Origin: Paulinella micropora
Lineage: Eukaryota > Cercozoa > Imbricatea > Euglyphida
Length of the DNA: 32,812 bases
Direction of reading: 5' to 3'
NCBI GenBank assembly: GCA_009731375.1
Contig: BJOX01000227.1
Location: 396,552 to 429,363 of the forward strand
Part shown: positions 17,185-25,889 of the stretch, in pieces
Position numbering within the stretch: the stretch's first letter is position 1
Layout: the number at the start of each line of letters is the position of its first letter
Translations under genes and position numbers: made by a program
Notes under the pieces: model-generated
What the model saw: only the letters and a program-made list of their open reading frames with translations
Database searches by the model: none
Told to the model about the DNA's origin: nothing

Positions 17185-18057
17185 TACTACTTTTTACGCC
17201 GGATAACATCATAGTATCGCTCAAGTGCTGACATTCAAGTCAGTGGGAAATGGCTCTCTGTTTCCTTTTTGTTGCTTGGCTCTCAGCTGACAGTCTCAGA
17301 CTCCTACATTTTCCCACCATACTGGTTCAAGTCGGGAGTCCTCTATTTTGTAGAGAAGGAAGATCATAAGTTAGGTCACGTAGTATTTTTATATTGTTTG
17401 GACTGAATTGGACTCAGTGGCGGGATAAATACCCGGCTTACATTAAATTAGGCGCCTCATATATAATATCTCAGTTTTGAATATAACCCGGCCGACAAGT
17501 TGAAAGTGGCCTGAGTCCGGGCCGAGCCCCAGCCTAGATTTTTCTATCCTCCACTTGAAGTTCCGACTCACTCAAGCAATTTGAAAAAGCCACTTCCCCA
17601 AGCAAAGGAAGAAGGAAAGGTGGTGGTGGAGTGTAGGCACACGGTAAGGAGCGGGAGAGATGTCAGAAGTCTCAGCTACAGTACCGTGACAAAAACAGCA
17701 GTGCCACCGAAACCTTGCACGCGTTGGAATCATTGTAAATAATGAAAGTATTAATACTGCTAGTATTAATAGTAGGCTGCACTTTGTTAATAGTGTATCT
17801 TTCTCATGTGCTTTTGACTCTGCAACGGAAGGAAAAAAATTTTATTGTGAATTCAAAATCGAGTTATGCAAAATGAAAATTAAAAGTTAATTAGTGAAAA
17901 CTGAGTGAGGTAGATTTAAACAGGCTAGAAAAGCAAGTAATCTTCCTATGATTATTCAGTATTAAAAAAAATCATTAAGTGGGAGAAAAAAAAAAAAAAA
18001 AAACTAAGTAACCAGTGGTACTACTAAGCCGAGGACCGAGGCAAACAGTGCAGTCGC
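17185..18057. other. AT-rich stretch without a recognisable gene
   Basis: No ORF, RNA gene or repeat of note was seen. An A-run near 17986-18003 precedes the next gap. Confidence 0.55.
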
Positions 18058-18198
18058 NNNNNNNNNNNNNNNNNNNNNNNNNNNNNNNNNNNNNNNNNNN
18101 NNNNNNNNNNNNNNNNNNNNNNNNNNNNNNNNNNNNNNNNNNNNNNNNNNNNNNNNNNNNNNNNNNNNNNNNNNNNNCCCCCCCCCCCCCCCCCCCCC
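18058..18198. other. Assembly gap (120 N) with adjoining C-run
   Basis: N at 18058-18177 followed by a C homopolymer. Confidence 0.95.
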
Positions 18199-18436
18199 TC
18201 CCCTCTTTCCCCGTCCTCTGACTCAAACTGAGATTGATGTATTGTGAACGGTGGCAACGTTATCGGGTTCATCATCATGAGTCGGTGTGACATACTCGCA
18301 ACTCGGAGGCCAGGCCGGGATGACCATGAATTGATAATAGGAAACGTAAGAATAGAACATGAAAGTAAAGATCAAGAGAGACATAGAACGAAAGTTTGTA
18401 CAGAAAATAATAGGCAGCGGCGGAGTCATGTGGAAA

Positions 18437-18437
<1 letters not shown>

Positions 18438-18495
<58 letters not shown>

Positions 18496-18512
18496 GAGAG
18501 AGAGAGAGAGAA
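18438..18512. repeat. (AG)n microsatellite
   Basis: AG dinucleotide run with a few AA interruptions. Confidence 0.92.
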
Positions 18513-18736
18513 AAGAAAAAGCTGGCGTTTGGATGTTGTCGCAACTCAAATGCCAAGATCAAGATGAAACCATGAAACGAGCGTGAGGCCCATTCAACAC
18601 CCCGGACTTCTTGGCTTGAAGCCGGGTGGCTGGCAAGAGAAAAAGCCGGCACCCTAGGCCAGCATTTTCTGAGCTGGGGGGGGTGGCTCCCTCGCGCAAA
18701 AAGCCTGGAAAAACCGGGCTGCGGTGCGTGTTTCGT

Positions 18737-18852
18737 ACCCGATACCGAGCCTGATGAGGATGACTACAAGTCCGCAAGTGGTGCAGTGGGCCCGCAAGGG
18801 ATGGCGTCGGTGGCGGTGCCGTCCAATCTTACATTGGCAGTGGCGGGATAAG
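18737..18852 (+). CDS. Possible terminal exon fragment of an unknown gene
   Basis: An open frame begins in an acidic D-T-E-P-D-E-D-D-Y-K stretch and runs through a Gly/Ala/Val/Ser region to TAA at 18850-18852. The composition resembles a coding exon and contrasts with the repeats around it. No convincing acceptor was fixed. The opposite strand is also open, so coding direction is uncertain. Confidence 0.25.
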
Positions 18853-18892
18853 CCGAAGCGCCATGTGGCTGGCCTAAGATGTCAGTGTGTAT

Positions 18893-19250
18893 TATGAATG
18901 TTATGTATGTTATGTATGTTATGTATGTTATGTATGTTATGCATGTATGTATGTATGTATGTATGTATGTATGCATGTATGTATGTATGCATTTATGTAT
19001 ATATGTATATATATATATATATGTATATATATATGTATATGTATATATATGCATACATATATATATATGCATTTATGTATGTATGTATGTATGTATGCAT
19101 GTATGTATGTATGTATGTATGTATGTATGTATGTATGTATGTACGAATGAATGTATGTATGCATGCATGCATGCATGCATGCATGCCATGCATGCGTGTA
19201 CGTATGTATGTATGTATGTATGTATGTATGTATATATGTATATATGTATG
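18893..19250. repeat. (ATGT)n/(TATG)n/(ATGC)n microsatellite array
   Basis: Tetranucleotide arrays with internal TA-rich and ATGC subarrays, partly self-complementary. Confidence 0.92.
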
Positions 19251-19253
19251 CAT

Positions 19254-19280
19254 ACCATTCATCATGGCGGTGGCACTTGC
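19254..19280 (+). repeat. Unique-sequence island, copy 1, between microsatellites
   Basis: The string CATTCATCATGGCGGTGGCA sits between an ATGT array and a CATA array. It recurs at 19357 and, with changes, at 19552. Confidence 0.8.
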
Positions 19281-19356
19281 ATACATACATACATACATAC
19301 ATACATACATACATGCATACATACATACATACATACATACGCATACATACATACAC
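19281..19356. repeat. (CATA)n microsatellite
   Basis: CATA array between island copies 1 and 2. Confidence 0.9.
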
Positions 19357-19392
19357 ACCATTCATCATGGCGGTGGCACTTTCAGCACTCTT
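19357..19392 (+). repeat. Unique-sequence island, copy 2
   Basis: A second copy of the island, extended by TTTCAGCACTCTTG before a GATA array. Confidence 0.8.
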
Positions 19393-19549
<157 letters not shown>

Positions 19550-19551
19550 CT

Positions 19552-19620
19552 ACCATTCATCATGGCAGCGGCACTTGCAGCACTTTTGCGACCCAGAGCA
19601 GGGAGCGAAATTTAAAGGAC
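19552..19620 (+). repeat. Unique-sequence island, copy 3 (longest)
   Basis: The island again, with substitutions, continuing further into unique sequence. It contains a short ATG frame rich in Ala and Leu that stops after about 17 codons, so it may derive from an exon start or a 5' UTR. Confidence 0.65.
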
Positions 19621-19684
19621 AACTATTCATACACATACACATTCATACAATGTATACATACATACATGCATGCGTACATACATG

Positions 19685-19687
<3 letters not shown>

Positions 19688-19778
<91 letters not shown>

Positions 19779-19783
19779 GAGAG
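19688..19783. repeat. (AG)n microsatellite
   Basis: Long AG run with one AA interruption. Confidence 0.95.
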
Positions 19784-19827
19784 TACTGGCTGTCGTAGTT
19801 TAATCAGTACTGGCTGTCGTAGTTTAA

Positions 19828-19950
19828 TCATCATCATCATCATCATCATCATCAACAACAACAACATCATCAACAACAACATCATCATCACCATCACCAT
19901 CATCATCATCACCATCACCACCCCAACACCACCATCATTGTCATCATCAT
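19828..19950. repeat. (ATC)n/(AAC)n trinucleotide repeat
   Basis: ATC units with AAC and ACC interruptions. Confidence 0.92.
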
Positions 19951-19994
19951 TACCCGGCACAGTTAGTTTCGTTGAATTGTGTCAGGTCGTCAGC

Positions 19995-20268
19995 CAAACT
20001 CTACTGCCTCACTACTGCCTTAATGTCCCGTCTTCTGCCTCACTACTGCCTTAATGTCCCGTCACTACTGCCTTTAACGTCCCGTCTACTGCCTCACTAC
20101 TGCATTAACGTCCCGTCTACTGCCTCACTACTGCCTTTACGTCCCGTCTACTGCCTCACTACTGCTTCTACGTCCGGTGTACTGCCTCACTACTGACTCA
20201 CTAATGCCTCACTACTTCCTTTACGTCCCGTCTGCTGCCTCACTACTGCCTTAACGTCTCGTCTGCTG
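19995..20268 (+). repeat. About 31-bp minisatellite, direct arm
   Basis: Tandem units built on CTACTGCCTCACTACTGCC followed by TTTAACGTCCCGT or variants. The reverse-complement array at 20345-20560 makes this one arm of a large imperfect inverted repeat. Confidence 0.85.
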
Positions 20269-20344
20269 ACCTGGCGCAATTGGTTTCATTGACTTGTGTC
20301 AGTCGGTCGCGTTGGCGCACAATCTCTCCGCAGCCAAACTCTAC

Positions 20345-20560
20345 TCAGGCAGTAGTGAGGCAGTAGAACACAATGTCTACTCAGGCAGTAGTGAGGCAGT
20401 AGAAGGGACATAAAGGCAGTAGTGAGGCAGCAGACGTGACGCAAAGGCAGTAGCGAGGCAGAAGACGGGACATTAAGGCAGTAGTGAGGCAGTAGACAGA
20501 ACATTAAGGCAGTAGCGAGGCAGAAGACGGGACATTAAGGTAGTAGTGAGGCAGTAGACG
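20345..20560 (-). repeat. About 31-bp minisatellite, inverted arm
   Basis: The same unit in reverse complement (GGCAGTAGTGAGGCAGTAG with spacer). A separate element sharing TTGTGTCAGGTCG occurs, with small changes, before, between and after the arms (about 19955, 20280 and 20580). Confidence 0.85.
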
Positions 20561-20632
20561 TCTGCTGACCCGTCGCAGTTGGTTTCGTTGACTTGTGTCA
20601 GGTCGGTCGCGTTGGCGCATAGCACGGAAAAG

Positions 20633-20708
20633 GTGTTTAACCTCTCCACTGGAAACTGTAATCCATTTTTGCGCAACAGTAGTGCTTTCCAGTGGAGAGG
20701 TTCAACAC
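20633..20708. repeat. Hairpin with 17-bp perfect arms
   Basis: AACCTCTCCACTGGAAA at 20639-20655 is the exact reverse complement of 20686-20702, with a 30-nt loop. After one mismatch the stem continues for five more pairs (20633-20637 with 20704-20708). Confidence 0.85.
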
Positions 20709-20715
20709 AGTAGTC

Positions 20716-21228
20716 TTCTTCTTCTTTTTCTCCTCCTCCTCCTCCTCCCCCCCACCCCCTCCCCCCTCCTCCTTTTCCTCCACCTCCTCCTCCTCCTCCT
20801 TCTTGTTCTCCTCCTCCCTCCTCCCTCCTCCTTCTTTCCTTCTTTCCTTCCTTCCTTCTTTCCTCCCTTCTTTCCTTCCTTCTCTCCTTCCTTCTTTCCT
20901 TCCTTCTCTCCTTCCTTCTTTCCTTCCTTCTTTCCTTCCTTCTTTCCTTCCTTCTTTCCTTCCTTCTTTCCTTCCTTCTTTCCTTCCTTCTTTCCTTCCT
21001 TCTTTCCTTCCTTCTTTCTTTCCTTCTTTCTTTCCTTCTTTCTTTCCTTCTTCCTTTCCTTCCTTTCCTTCCTTTCCTTCCTTTCCTTCCTTCCTTCCTT
21101 CTTTCTTTCTTCTTTCTTCTTTCTTCTTTCTTCTTTCTTCTTTCTTCCTTCTTCTTCTTCTTCTTCTTCTTCTTCTTCTTCTTCTTCTTCTTCTTCGTCT
21201 TCTTCTTCTTTTTCTTTTTCTTCTTGTT

Positions 21229-21235
<7 letters not shown>
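20716..21235. repeat. Long polypyrimidine tract (CTTT/CCTT/CTT)n
   Basis: More than 500 nt of almost pure C/T on the + strand, changing from CTC to CTTTCCTTC to CTT units. Only a few G interrupt it. Confidence 0.95.

Positions 21236-21273
<38 letters not shown>
21236..21273. repeat. (ACT)n microsatellite
   Basis: ACT trinucleotides linking the pyrimidine tract to the minisatellite. Confidence 0.9.
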
Positions 21274-21275
<2 letters not shown>

Positions 21276-21687
21276 GGTGGTTGAGTGGTGGTTGAGTGAG
21301 TTGGTGGTTGAGTGGTGGTTGAGTGGTGGTTGAGTGAGTGGTGGTTGAGTGAGTTGGTGGTTGAGTGGTGGTTGAGTGGTGGTTGAGTGGTGGTTGAGTG
21401 ATGATTGAGTGGTGATTGAGTGATGATTGAGTGGTGGTTGAGTGGTGGTTGAGTGGTGGTTGAGTGGTGGTTGAGTGGTGGTTGAGTGAAGGTTGCGTGG
21501 TGGTTGCGTGGTGGTTGAGTGAGTAGTGGTTGAGTGGTGATTGAGGGAGTGGTGGTTGAGTGCGTCGGTGGTTGAGTGGTGGTTGATTGGTGTTTGAGTG
21601 GTGGTTGAGTGGTGTTTGAGTGGTGGTTGAGTGGTGGTTGAGTGGTGGTTGAGTGGTGGTTGAGTGGTGGTTGAGTGAGTGGTGGCT
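21274..21687. repeat. 11-bp minisatellite (GTGGTTGAGTG)
   Basis: Tandem copies of GGTTGAGTGGT with variants such as added GAGT or TTGGTG. About 410 bp. Confidence 0.92.
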
Positions 21688-22007
21688 TTCCTTCCTTCCT
21701 TCCTTTCTTCCTTTCTTCCTTTCTTCCTTTCTTCCTTTCTTTCCTTTCTTTCCTTTCTTCCTTTCTTCCTTTCTTTCCTTTCTTCCTTTCTTCCTTTCTT
21801 CCTTCCTTCCTTCCTTTCTTTCTTTCTTCCTTTCTTCCTTTCTTCCTTTCTTCCTTTCTTCCTTTCTTCCTTTCTTCCTTTCTTCCTTTCTTCCTTTCTT
21901 CCTTTCTTCCTTTCTTCCTTTCTTCCTTTCTTCCTTTCTTCCTTTCTTCCTTTCTTCCTTTCTTCCTTTCTTCCTTTCTTCCTTTCTTCCTTTCTTCTTT
22001 TCTTCCT
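21688..22007. repeat. Polypyrimidine tract (CTTTCTTC)n
   Basis: About 320 bp of CTTTCTTC units, ending where the AT-rich block begins. Confidence 0.95.
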
Positions 22008-22102
22008 TGATAATAAAATATATATAAATTTCATTTATATGGTTTTTGTCGTCATTTTGACCAAATCTCTCTTAGTGTGCTTAGTTTGTCGTTTTTTTTG
22101 TC

Positions 22103-22141
22103 AAAACAAAGGTGTGTTTTTGTAAAACAAAGGTGTGTTTT
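22103..22141. repeat. Tandem 18-bp direct repeat
   Basis: AAAACAAAGGTGTGTTTT occurs twice, at 22103 and 22124, near the left edge of the AT-rich block. Its GTGTGTT core recurs in the hairpins at 23842 and 23874. Confidence 0.7.
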
Positions 22142-22296
22142 CTGTTTTGCCGTGTATGTTTTATGTGTTTCTGAGGCTTATTTTATGATATACCATATAG
22201 ACCTGTCTATTATTGATAAATGATCATAAAAAACATAAGGAATAAAAAGAAAAAGTTAATAATTAAATATTTTTTTCATATTGCGAAAAAATATAG

Positions 22297-23727
22297 ACGA
22301 GTTTAATATACAACTTGCGAGCACGGGACACGAACGAAGCAACCACGGGCAGAATATGGAACGAGACAGACAGAAAATTTATCAAACAACTGAACATAGC
22401 AGACACAGAAGAAAACATATATAATGTAGTGTCTGAATTTTTCACGAGTGATGCGAAGCCGTCAAAGGCTTTTCATAATGCTATTTTGTTATTATTTAGT
22501 AAAACAACAACAGAAGACGAAATGCTAAAAGCAATGCAAATTATTTATACAAAATACGCCATTATTTATCCAAATACAACTTCACGAAGGCAACCACTTT
22601 CTGAAGTGAGAACGAGGGCGATTAAACCAAATCAAAGCAAGAAAGTATATGAAATGTCTAAATTAGATAAATATTTCAATATCAATGAAGACGAACGAAT
22701 AGAAATTGTTGAAGGATATAAAAAAGATGTCAAAGCGAAAAACGAACAAGAAAATACAGATAGATGTGCGGGAGGTAATGGCAAAAATGAATGAATGATT
22801 TTAAGCAATGACCCGTATTTAAAGTTGCTGGCTTTAATGTTAGCGATAGGGGCACGACCTGTTGAGATATTTGACAAAAACACTTATGAATTAATACCTG
22901 ATAAGCCTTCATGGCTGAGAGTGCATAATTTAGCAAAGAAACGAGAGGGACAAAAAAAGAACTGGACTGAAAGACCTGTTGTTTTATTTACTCCTTCTTT
23001 TGTCATTGAACAAGTAAATTCAATAAGAAACCACTTCAAGAAAAAGAAAGCAGTTATTATCAACAAAGAGGGACAATTAGACAAACAGAAAAACAATAAA
23101 CTAAACAAACGAATAATAAAGTTTTTCCCGTGGTTGGCAGATTACACACAGAGAAGCAGTATGTTAAGAAAATTGTATGCGAGTTTGTCATATACAAATT
23201 TTGCTGACCCGAAAACAACAAATTTTAATACTTGGGTCTCCAATGTGTTGGGACACGGCGATATGCTTACGAGTTTTTCTTATTCATGGGTAAATGTGGC
23301 TGACCCCCGCGAGATGATGGAAGAAGGAATAAAAACCGAGTTGGAAGAATTGAGACGGAAAATAGATTTATGTCTGAATGTCAAAGGGGCAGCAAGTGAA
23401 AGCGAAAACGAGGGCGACGACGGCAAATATAAACCCTTAGGCAAAAAAGCAAGTCGTGAAGATAAGTTTGAGTTATTAAATAAAATTTGGAATGACTACG
23501 GGGGGGAAATAACAAATACGACACTCAGAAAAATAAGCGGAATTGGGGCTGTTATCGTAAATCAATTCGTAATGAGTAAAACGGAAACCACGACGGAGGA
23601 AGCAAAGCAACCCGAAGCAAAGCAAACTGAGAAAAAGAAAGCCAGTTATAAATTAATAGACGAAAACGGGGTAAGTCAACCAATAAGACGGAGTAGCCGA
23701 TTGAAAAAAAAGAAAGACATTGAATAA
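22297..23727 (+). pseudogene. Telomere resolvase (protelomerase)-like tyrosine recombinase, frame-disrupted
   Basis: Two same-frame ORFs (22297-22794 and 22795-23727) are separated by one TGA that abuts ATG 22795. The first lacks an ATG and gives a charged helical N-terminal region. The second, numbered from 22795, carries the catalytic set: R21 in G-A-R-P-V-E-I-F, R125 in L-R-K-L-Y-A, H154 in V-L-G-H-G-D and Y163 in F-S-Y-S-W, with His-to-Tyr spacing of nine. The G-R-P-V-E and L-R-x-x-Y-A-x-x-S-Y patterns fit telomere resolvases better than ordinary phage integrases. A Lys/Arg-rich tail may target the nucleus or DNA. Around 22742-22795 the +1 frame reads more protein-like than the zero frame, so at least two small indels are likely. 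These enzymes cut and rejoin palindromic ends into hairpin telomeres; that role here is inferred. Confidence 0.62.
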
Positions 23728-23841
23728 ATCTCTTTGAATAATGGGTTTTTGGTTTTTTTTTTTCTTTTTTTATTCCTGTTTTTCTGTTCTATTTTTTCGT
23801 TTCTGAGTAAAAAAATTTAAGAAATTCAATTAAATTTTTTG

Positions 23842-23859
23842 GTGTGTTGAAAAACACAC
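23842..23859. terminator. Hairpin 1 between convergent genes
   Basis: GTGTGTT and AACACAC pair around a GAAA loop, 115 nt after the recombinase stop. Confidence 0.6.
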
Positions 23860-23873
23860 ATATAAATATTTCA

Positions 23874-23891
23874 GTGTGTTAAAAAACACAC
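23874..23891. terminator. Hairpin 2, just after the minus-strand stop codon
   Basis: The same 7-bp stem with an AAAA loop lies 1 nt beyond the stop of the minus-strand gene ending at 23893. Mimivirus-type transcripts end at hairpins placed like this; use here is inferred. Confidence 0.6.
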
Positions 23892-23892
23892 A

Positions 23893-24395
23893 TTACACGG
23901 AGGACGAAGACGCGGAAACCTCCATAGGCGCGGGAAGGGGATTGCTGGGGGGAATTGCTTGGACAACTCGTTTTAAAGCATCGTCAAATAATGTTCCGCT
24001 CGTAATGAGTTGATAAACCCGTTTACATTGTTGTTCGCAAAATCCTGATATTTTTCGGTGTCCCCCCTGCTGGATCCATTGCTTAAATTTTTTGGTCTCC
24101 GTTGTTATTTGCTCCTGCTTGAGTTCCAAAATTCTGACGAAATCAATGTCTTCTGTAATTTCTTTTGCCTCTCGTAATTTCTGCCGTAGTGCTTTAACCT
24201 CTTGTTCTTTTTTCGTTCTCGCTTTGATCAAAGAAATAATTCGGTGGGACAATGCCTTAAAATTTCCCCCTCGGTCTTGTCAAGTGAAGCCCGTATTTCA
24301 TCAGCATTATTGCTTAATTTTTTCAGCCGTTTAGTTCGCCGTTCGGCATCCGTCTCGGGGGCACTTCGTGAGACAATACTGCGGGTTTCGCTCAT
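23893..24395 (-). pseudogene. Coiled-coil protein gene with a frame break
   Basis: An ATG at 24395 opens a Lys/Arg/Glu-rich frame that ends at 24228. The frame ending at 23893 (119 residues as an ORF, without an ATG) overlaps it and continues the helical pattern: a charged heptad-like region, a Gln/Cys stretch and a Pro/Ser-rich tail. The switch falls near the runs of G, A and T at about 24258-24272 (GGGGGAAATTTT on the minus strand). Aligned codons do not form a canonical -1 slippery heptamer, so a one-base indel or sequencing error is more likely than programmed frameshifting. I do not recognise the family. A structural or regulatory helical protein of the element is possible. Confidence 0.45.
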
Positions 24396-24547
24396 CTGGT
24401 CTACTTTTTGCTCGGGACAAAAGGACAAAAGTGATCACCTTTGACAAAAATTGGTTGCGCGGGTTTCGGCTCTTAATTTGCGTATCGGTCTGGACTAACG
24501 AAATTATTTCATGGGGTCTGGTCTAACGAAAAAAAGCGGTCTGTGGG
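24396..24547. other. Spacer with paired short repeats
   Basis: CTAACGAAA preceded by GGTCTGG occurs twice within 24487-24532. No gene seen. Confidence 0.4.
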
Positions 24548-25218
24548 TTATGAAGGCTGTGGCTGTGTGAGTTCGTTTGTGATTTGTTGTTTTTTTTGTC
24601 GGTATCGTTTGCGGTGTCGTTGGTTAATTGCTTGTTTGTTAGCCTCGTAATATTCCTTACTATTTTGTTTCATTTTGTCTCTGTTTTATTCATAGTATTC
24701 CGTATGCGTCTTTCTTATTCTATCTCTGTTTTGTTTGTAGTATCCACTCATTCGCTGTGATATTGCTTCTTTGTGGGTTTCGCGGTAATTCTTACATCGT
24801 TGTATTATTGCTTCTTAGTTGTCCTCATAATAATCGTGTTGTTGTTGTTGCAATGTCGCCCGATTGTCCTCACGATATTCTCTTTTTGTTCTACCTGCTA
24901 TTATCTTATTACAACAATGGCAGTATCGCGGATTGCTTCGCCTTCTAATCATGCTAATTGTTCTTTATTATCACACGGGCATTCACGGAGTAATTCTATG
25001 TAAGCATCTCCCGATTGCAGAATTTCAAAAGAAGATACATAACGAATTTTCCCGTTTGTCCATCGTTTGAATTGGTCTCTATGTTGTGTCATTCGTTGTG
25101 GCAATGTCTGAGTAGTTGCTCCAATATAAACCTTATCAGTGTGCGGTGAGCGGAGTGTGTATAATTTGGCATTCTTATAGTCAATCGTGATTGCTTTTGG
25201 TTTTCGCGGTGTTGTCAT
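24548..25218 (-). pseudogene. GIY-YIG endonuclease with charged Tyr-rich tail, broken
   Basis: ATG at 25218 opens an 89-codon ORF with the family's front half: K-L-Y-T, then V-Y-I-G, and the conserved Arg in L-P-Q-R. A TGA at the codon after Q-L-A stops it just before L-E-G-E-A-I-R, which holds the expected catalytic Glu, so the truncated product should be inactive. Further along, a frame change is followed by I-A-G-R-T-K-R-E-Y and a long Lys/Arg/Tyr repeat tail (Y-Y-E-x-N type), interrupted by two TAA codons and ending at TAA 24548-24550. Nucleases of this layout occur in algal giant viruses, virophages and polinton-like viruses and act as DNA-cleaving, homing-like enzymes. The call is confident for the family; the broken state is read directly. 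Confidence 0.75.
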
Positions 25219-25243
25219 ATTGTTATATATTGTTATATATTGT
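25219..25243 (-). promoter_or_regulatory. Repeated ATATAACAAT leader before the GIY-YIG ATG
   Basis: On the minus strand ATATAACAAT lies directly before the start codon and the AACAATATAT pattern is repeated upstream. The same 10 bases precede the ORF starting at 25381. Confidence 0.5.
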
Positions 25244-25285
25244 TGTGCTTAATACATAATTAAGGGTCTTCAATAATATATTCTT

Positions 25286-25381
25286 TTAAGTGTGTTGTTT
25301 ATTGTGCTTAGTTAAACGAGGGTTAGTGTATGAATTGATAATGATAAGCATTTCTTTAGTAGTCAATTTCGGCTTCGGCAT
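25286..25381 (-). CDS. Small basic ORF (31 aa)
   Basis: ATG at 25379-25381 and TAA at 25286-25288 give a 31-residue Lys/Thr-rich peptide beginning M-P-K-P-K-L. Its start shares the ATATAACAAT leader with the GIY-YIG gene, which is the main reason to think it is or was real. It may be the 5' end of a degraded longer gene. Function unknown. Confidence 0.35.
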   Translation of the reverse strand: MPKPKLTTKEMLIIINSYTNPRLTKHNKQHT

Positions 25382-25391
25382 ATTGTTATAT
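25382..25391 (-). promoter_or_regulatory. ATATAACAAT leader before the 31-aa ORF
   Basis: Ten bases identical to those directly upstream of the ATG at 25218. Confidence 0.45.
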
Positions 25392-25480
25392 GATAAATGA
25401 AACTGATTTTAAAAGAATGAAGTAAGTAAGCGGGGAGTAAGTGAGAAGTAAAACTGAAGTAAGCGAGAAGTAAGTAAAAC

Positions 25481-25678
25481 TTAAGTTATCTTTGATTTAT
25501 AAACCATATCACTTACTAAAGCATTACTTATTTTCTGCCTACTTAGTGAAGAAATAACTTTTTGCTTATGGCTAGTTGTTTGTTGTTCTTTGTCGTGTCC
25601 GCTTGATATTGTTGAGAAAAACTTTCTGTCGGCCCGCAGGTATTTTTTCTGTTGTTTAGCGAGTTTTCCTTTTGGCAT
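25481..25678 (-). CDS. Small basic protein (65 aa), hypothetical
   Basis: ATG at 25678. The product is rich in Lys, Ser, Gln and Arg and begins M-P-K-G-K-L, like the 31-residue ORF downstream. No known domain. GAAGTAAG-type short repeats lie just downstream (about 25420-25480). Confidence 0.35.
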   Translation of the reverse strand: MPKGKLAKQQKKYLRADRKFFSTISSGHDKEQQTTSHKQKVISSLSRQKISNALVSDMVYKSKIT

Positions 25679-25889
25679 GTCTGTATATGAGTGGCTTTAT
25701 TTAATGGAGTTGTTCGATCGGTAGTTGTTCAACGATGTCGTTCATTCTTATTTTTCTTTTATAGTTTCAAGTCAAAAATAGTTTCGTTCAAAAGGGGCAA
25801 AAAATGGGTCTATTTTTTATCAATGAATGAAGTAAGCGAGAAGTTAAGCAGAAAATAAGCGGGGAAACGCTGGGTAAATATATATCTTT

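Noticed and set aside
19995-20560. CRISPR-like array of roughly 31-bp units
   Set aside because: The units are contiguous without unique spacers, and the context is eukaryotic; it is a minisatellite.
21274-21687. Telomere-like repeat
   Set aside because: The GGTTGAGTGGT unit does not match TTAGGG or TTTAGGG and the array is degenerate and internal.
20637-22034. 465-codon minus-strand Lys/Arg/Glu-rich ORF
   Set aside because: Made entirely of the purine strand of the pyrimidine tracts and the minisatellite.
24092-24444. Two plus-strand ORFs of 80 codons opposite the coiled-coil gene
   Set aside because: They are antisense shadows; the minus strand has the more protein-like composition and charge pattern.
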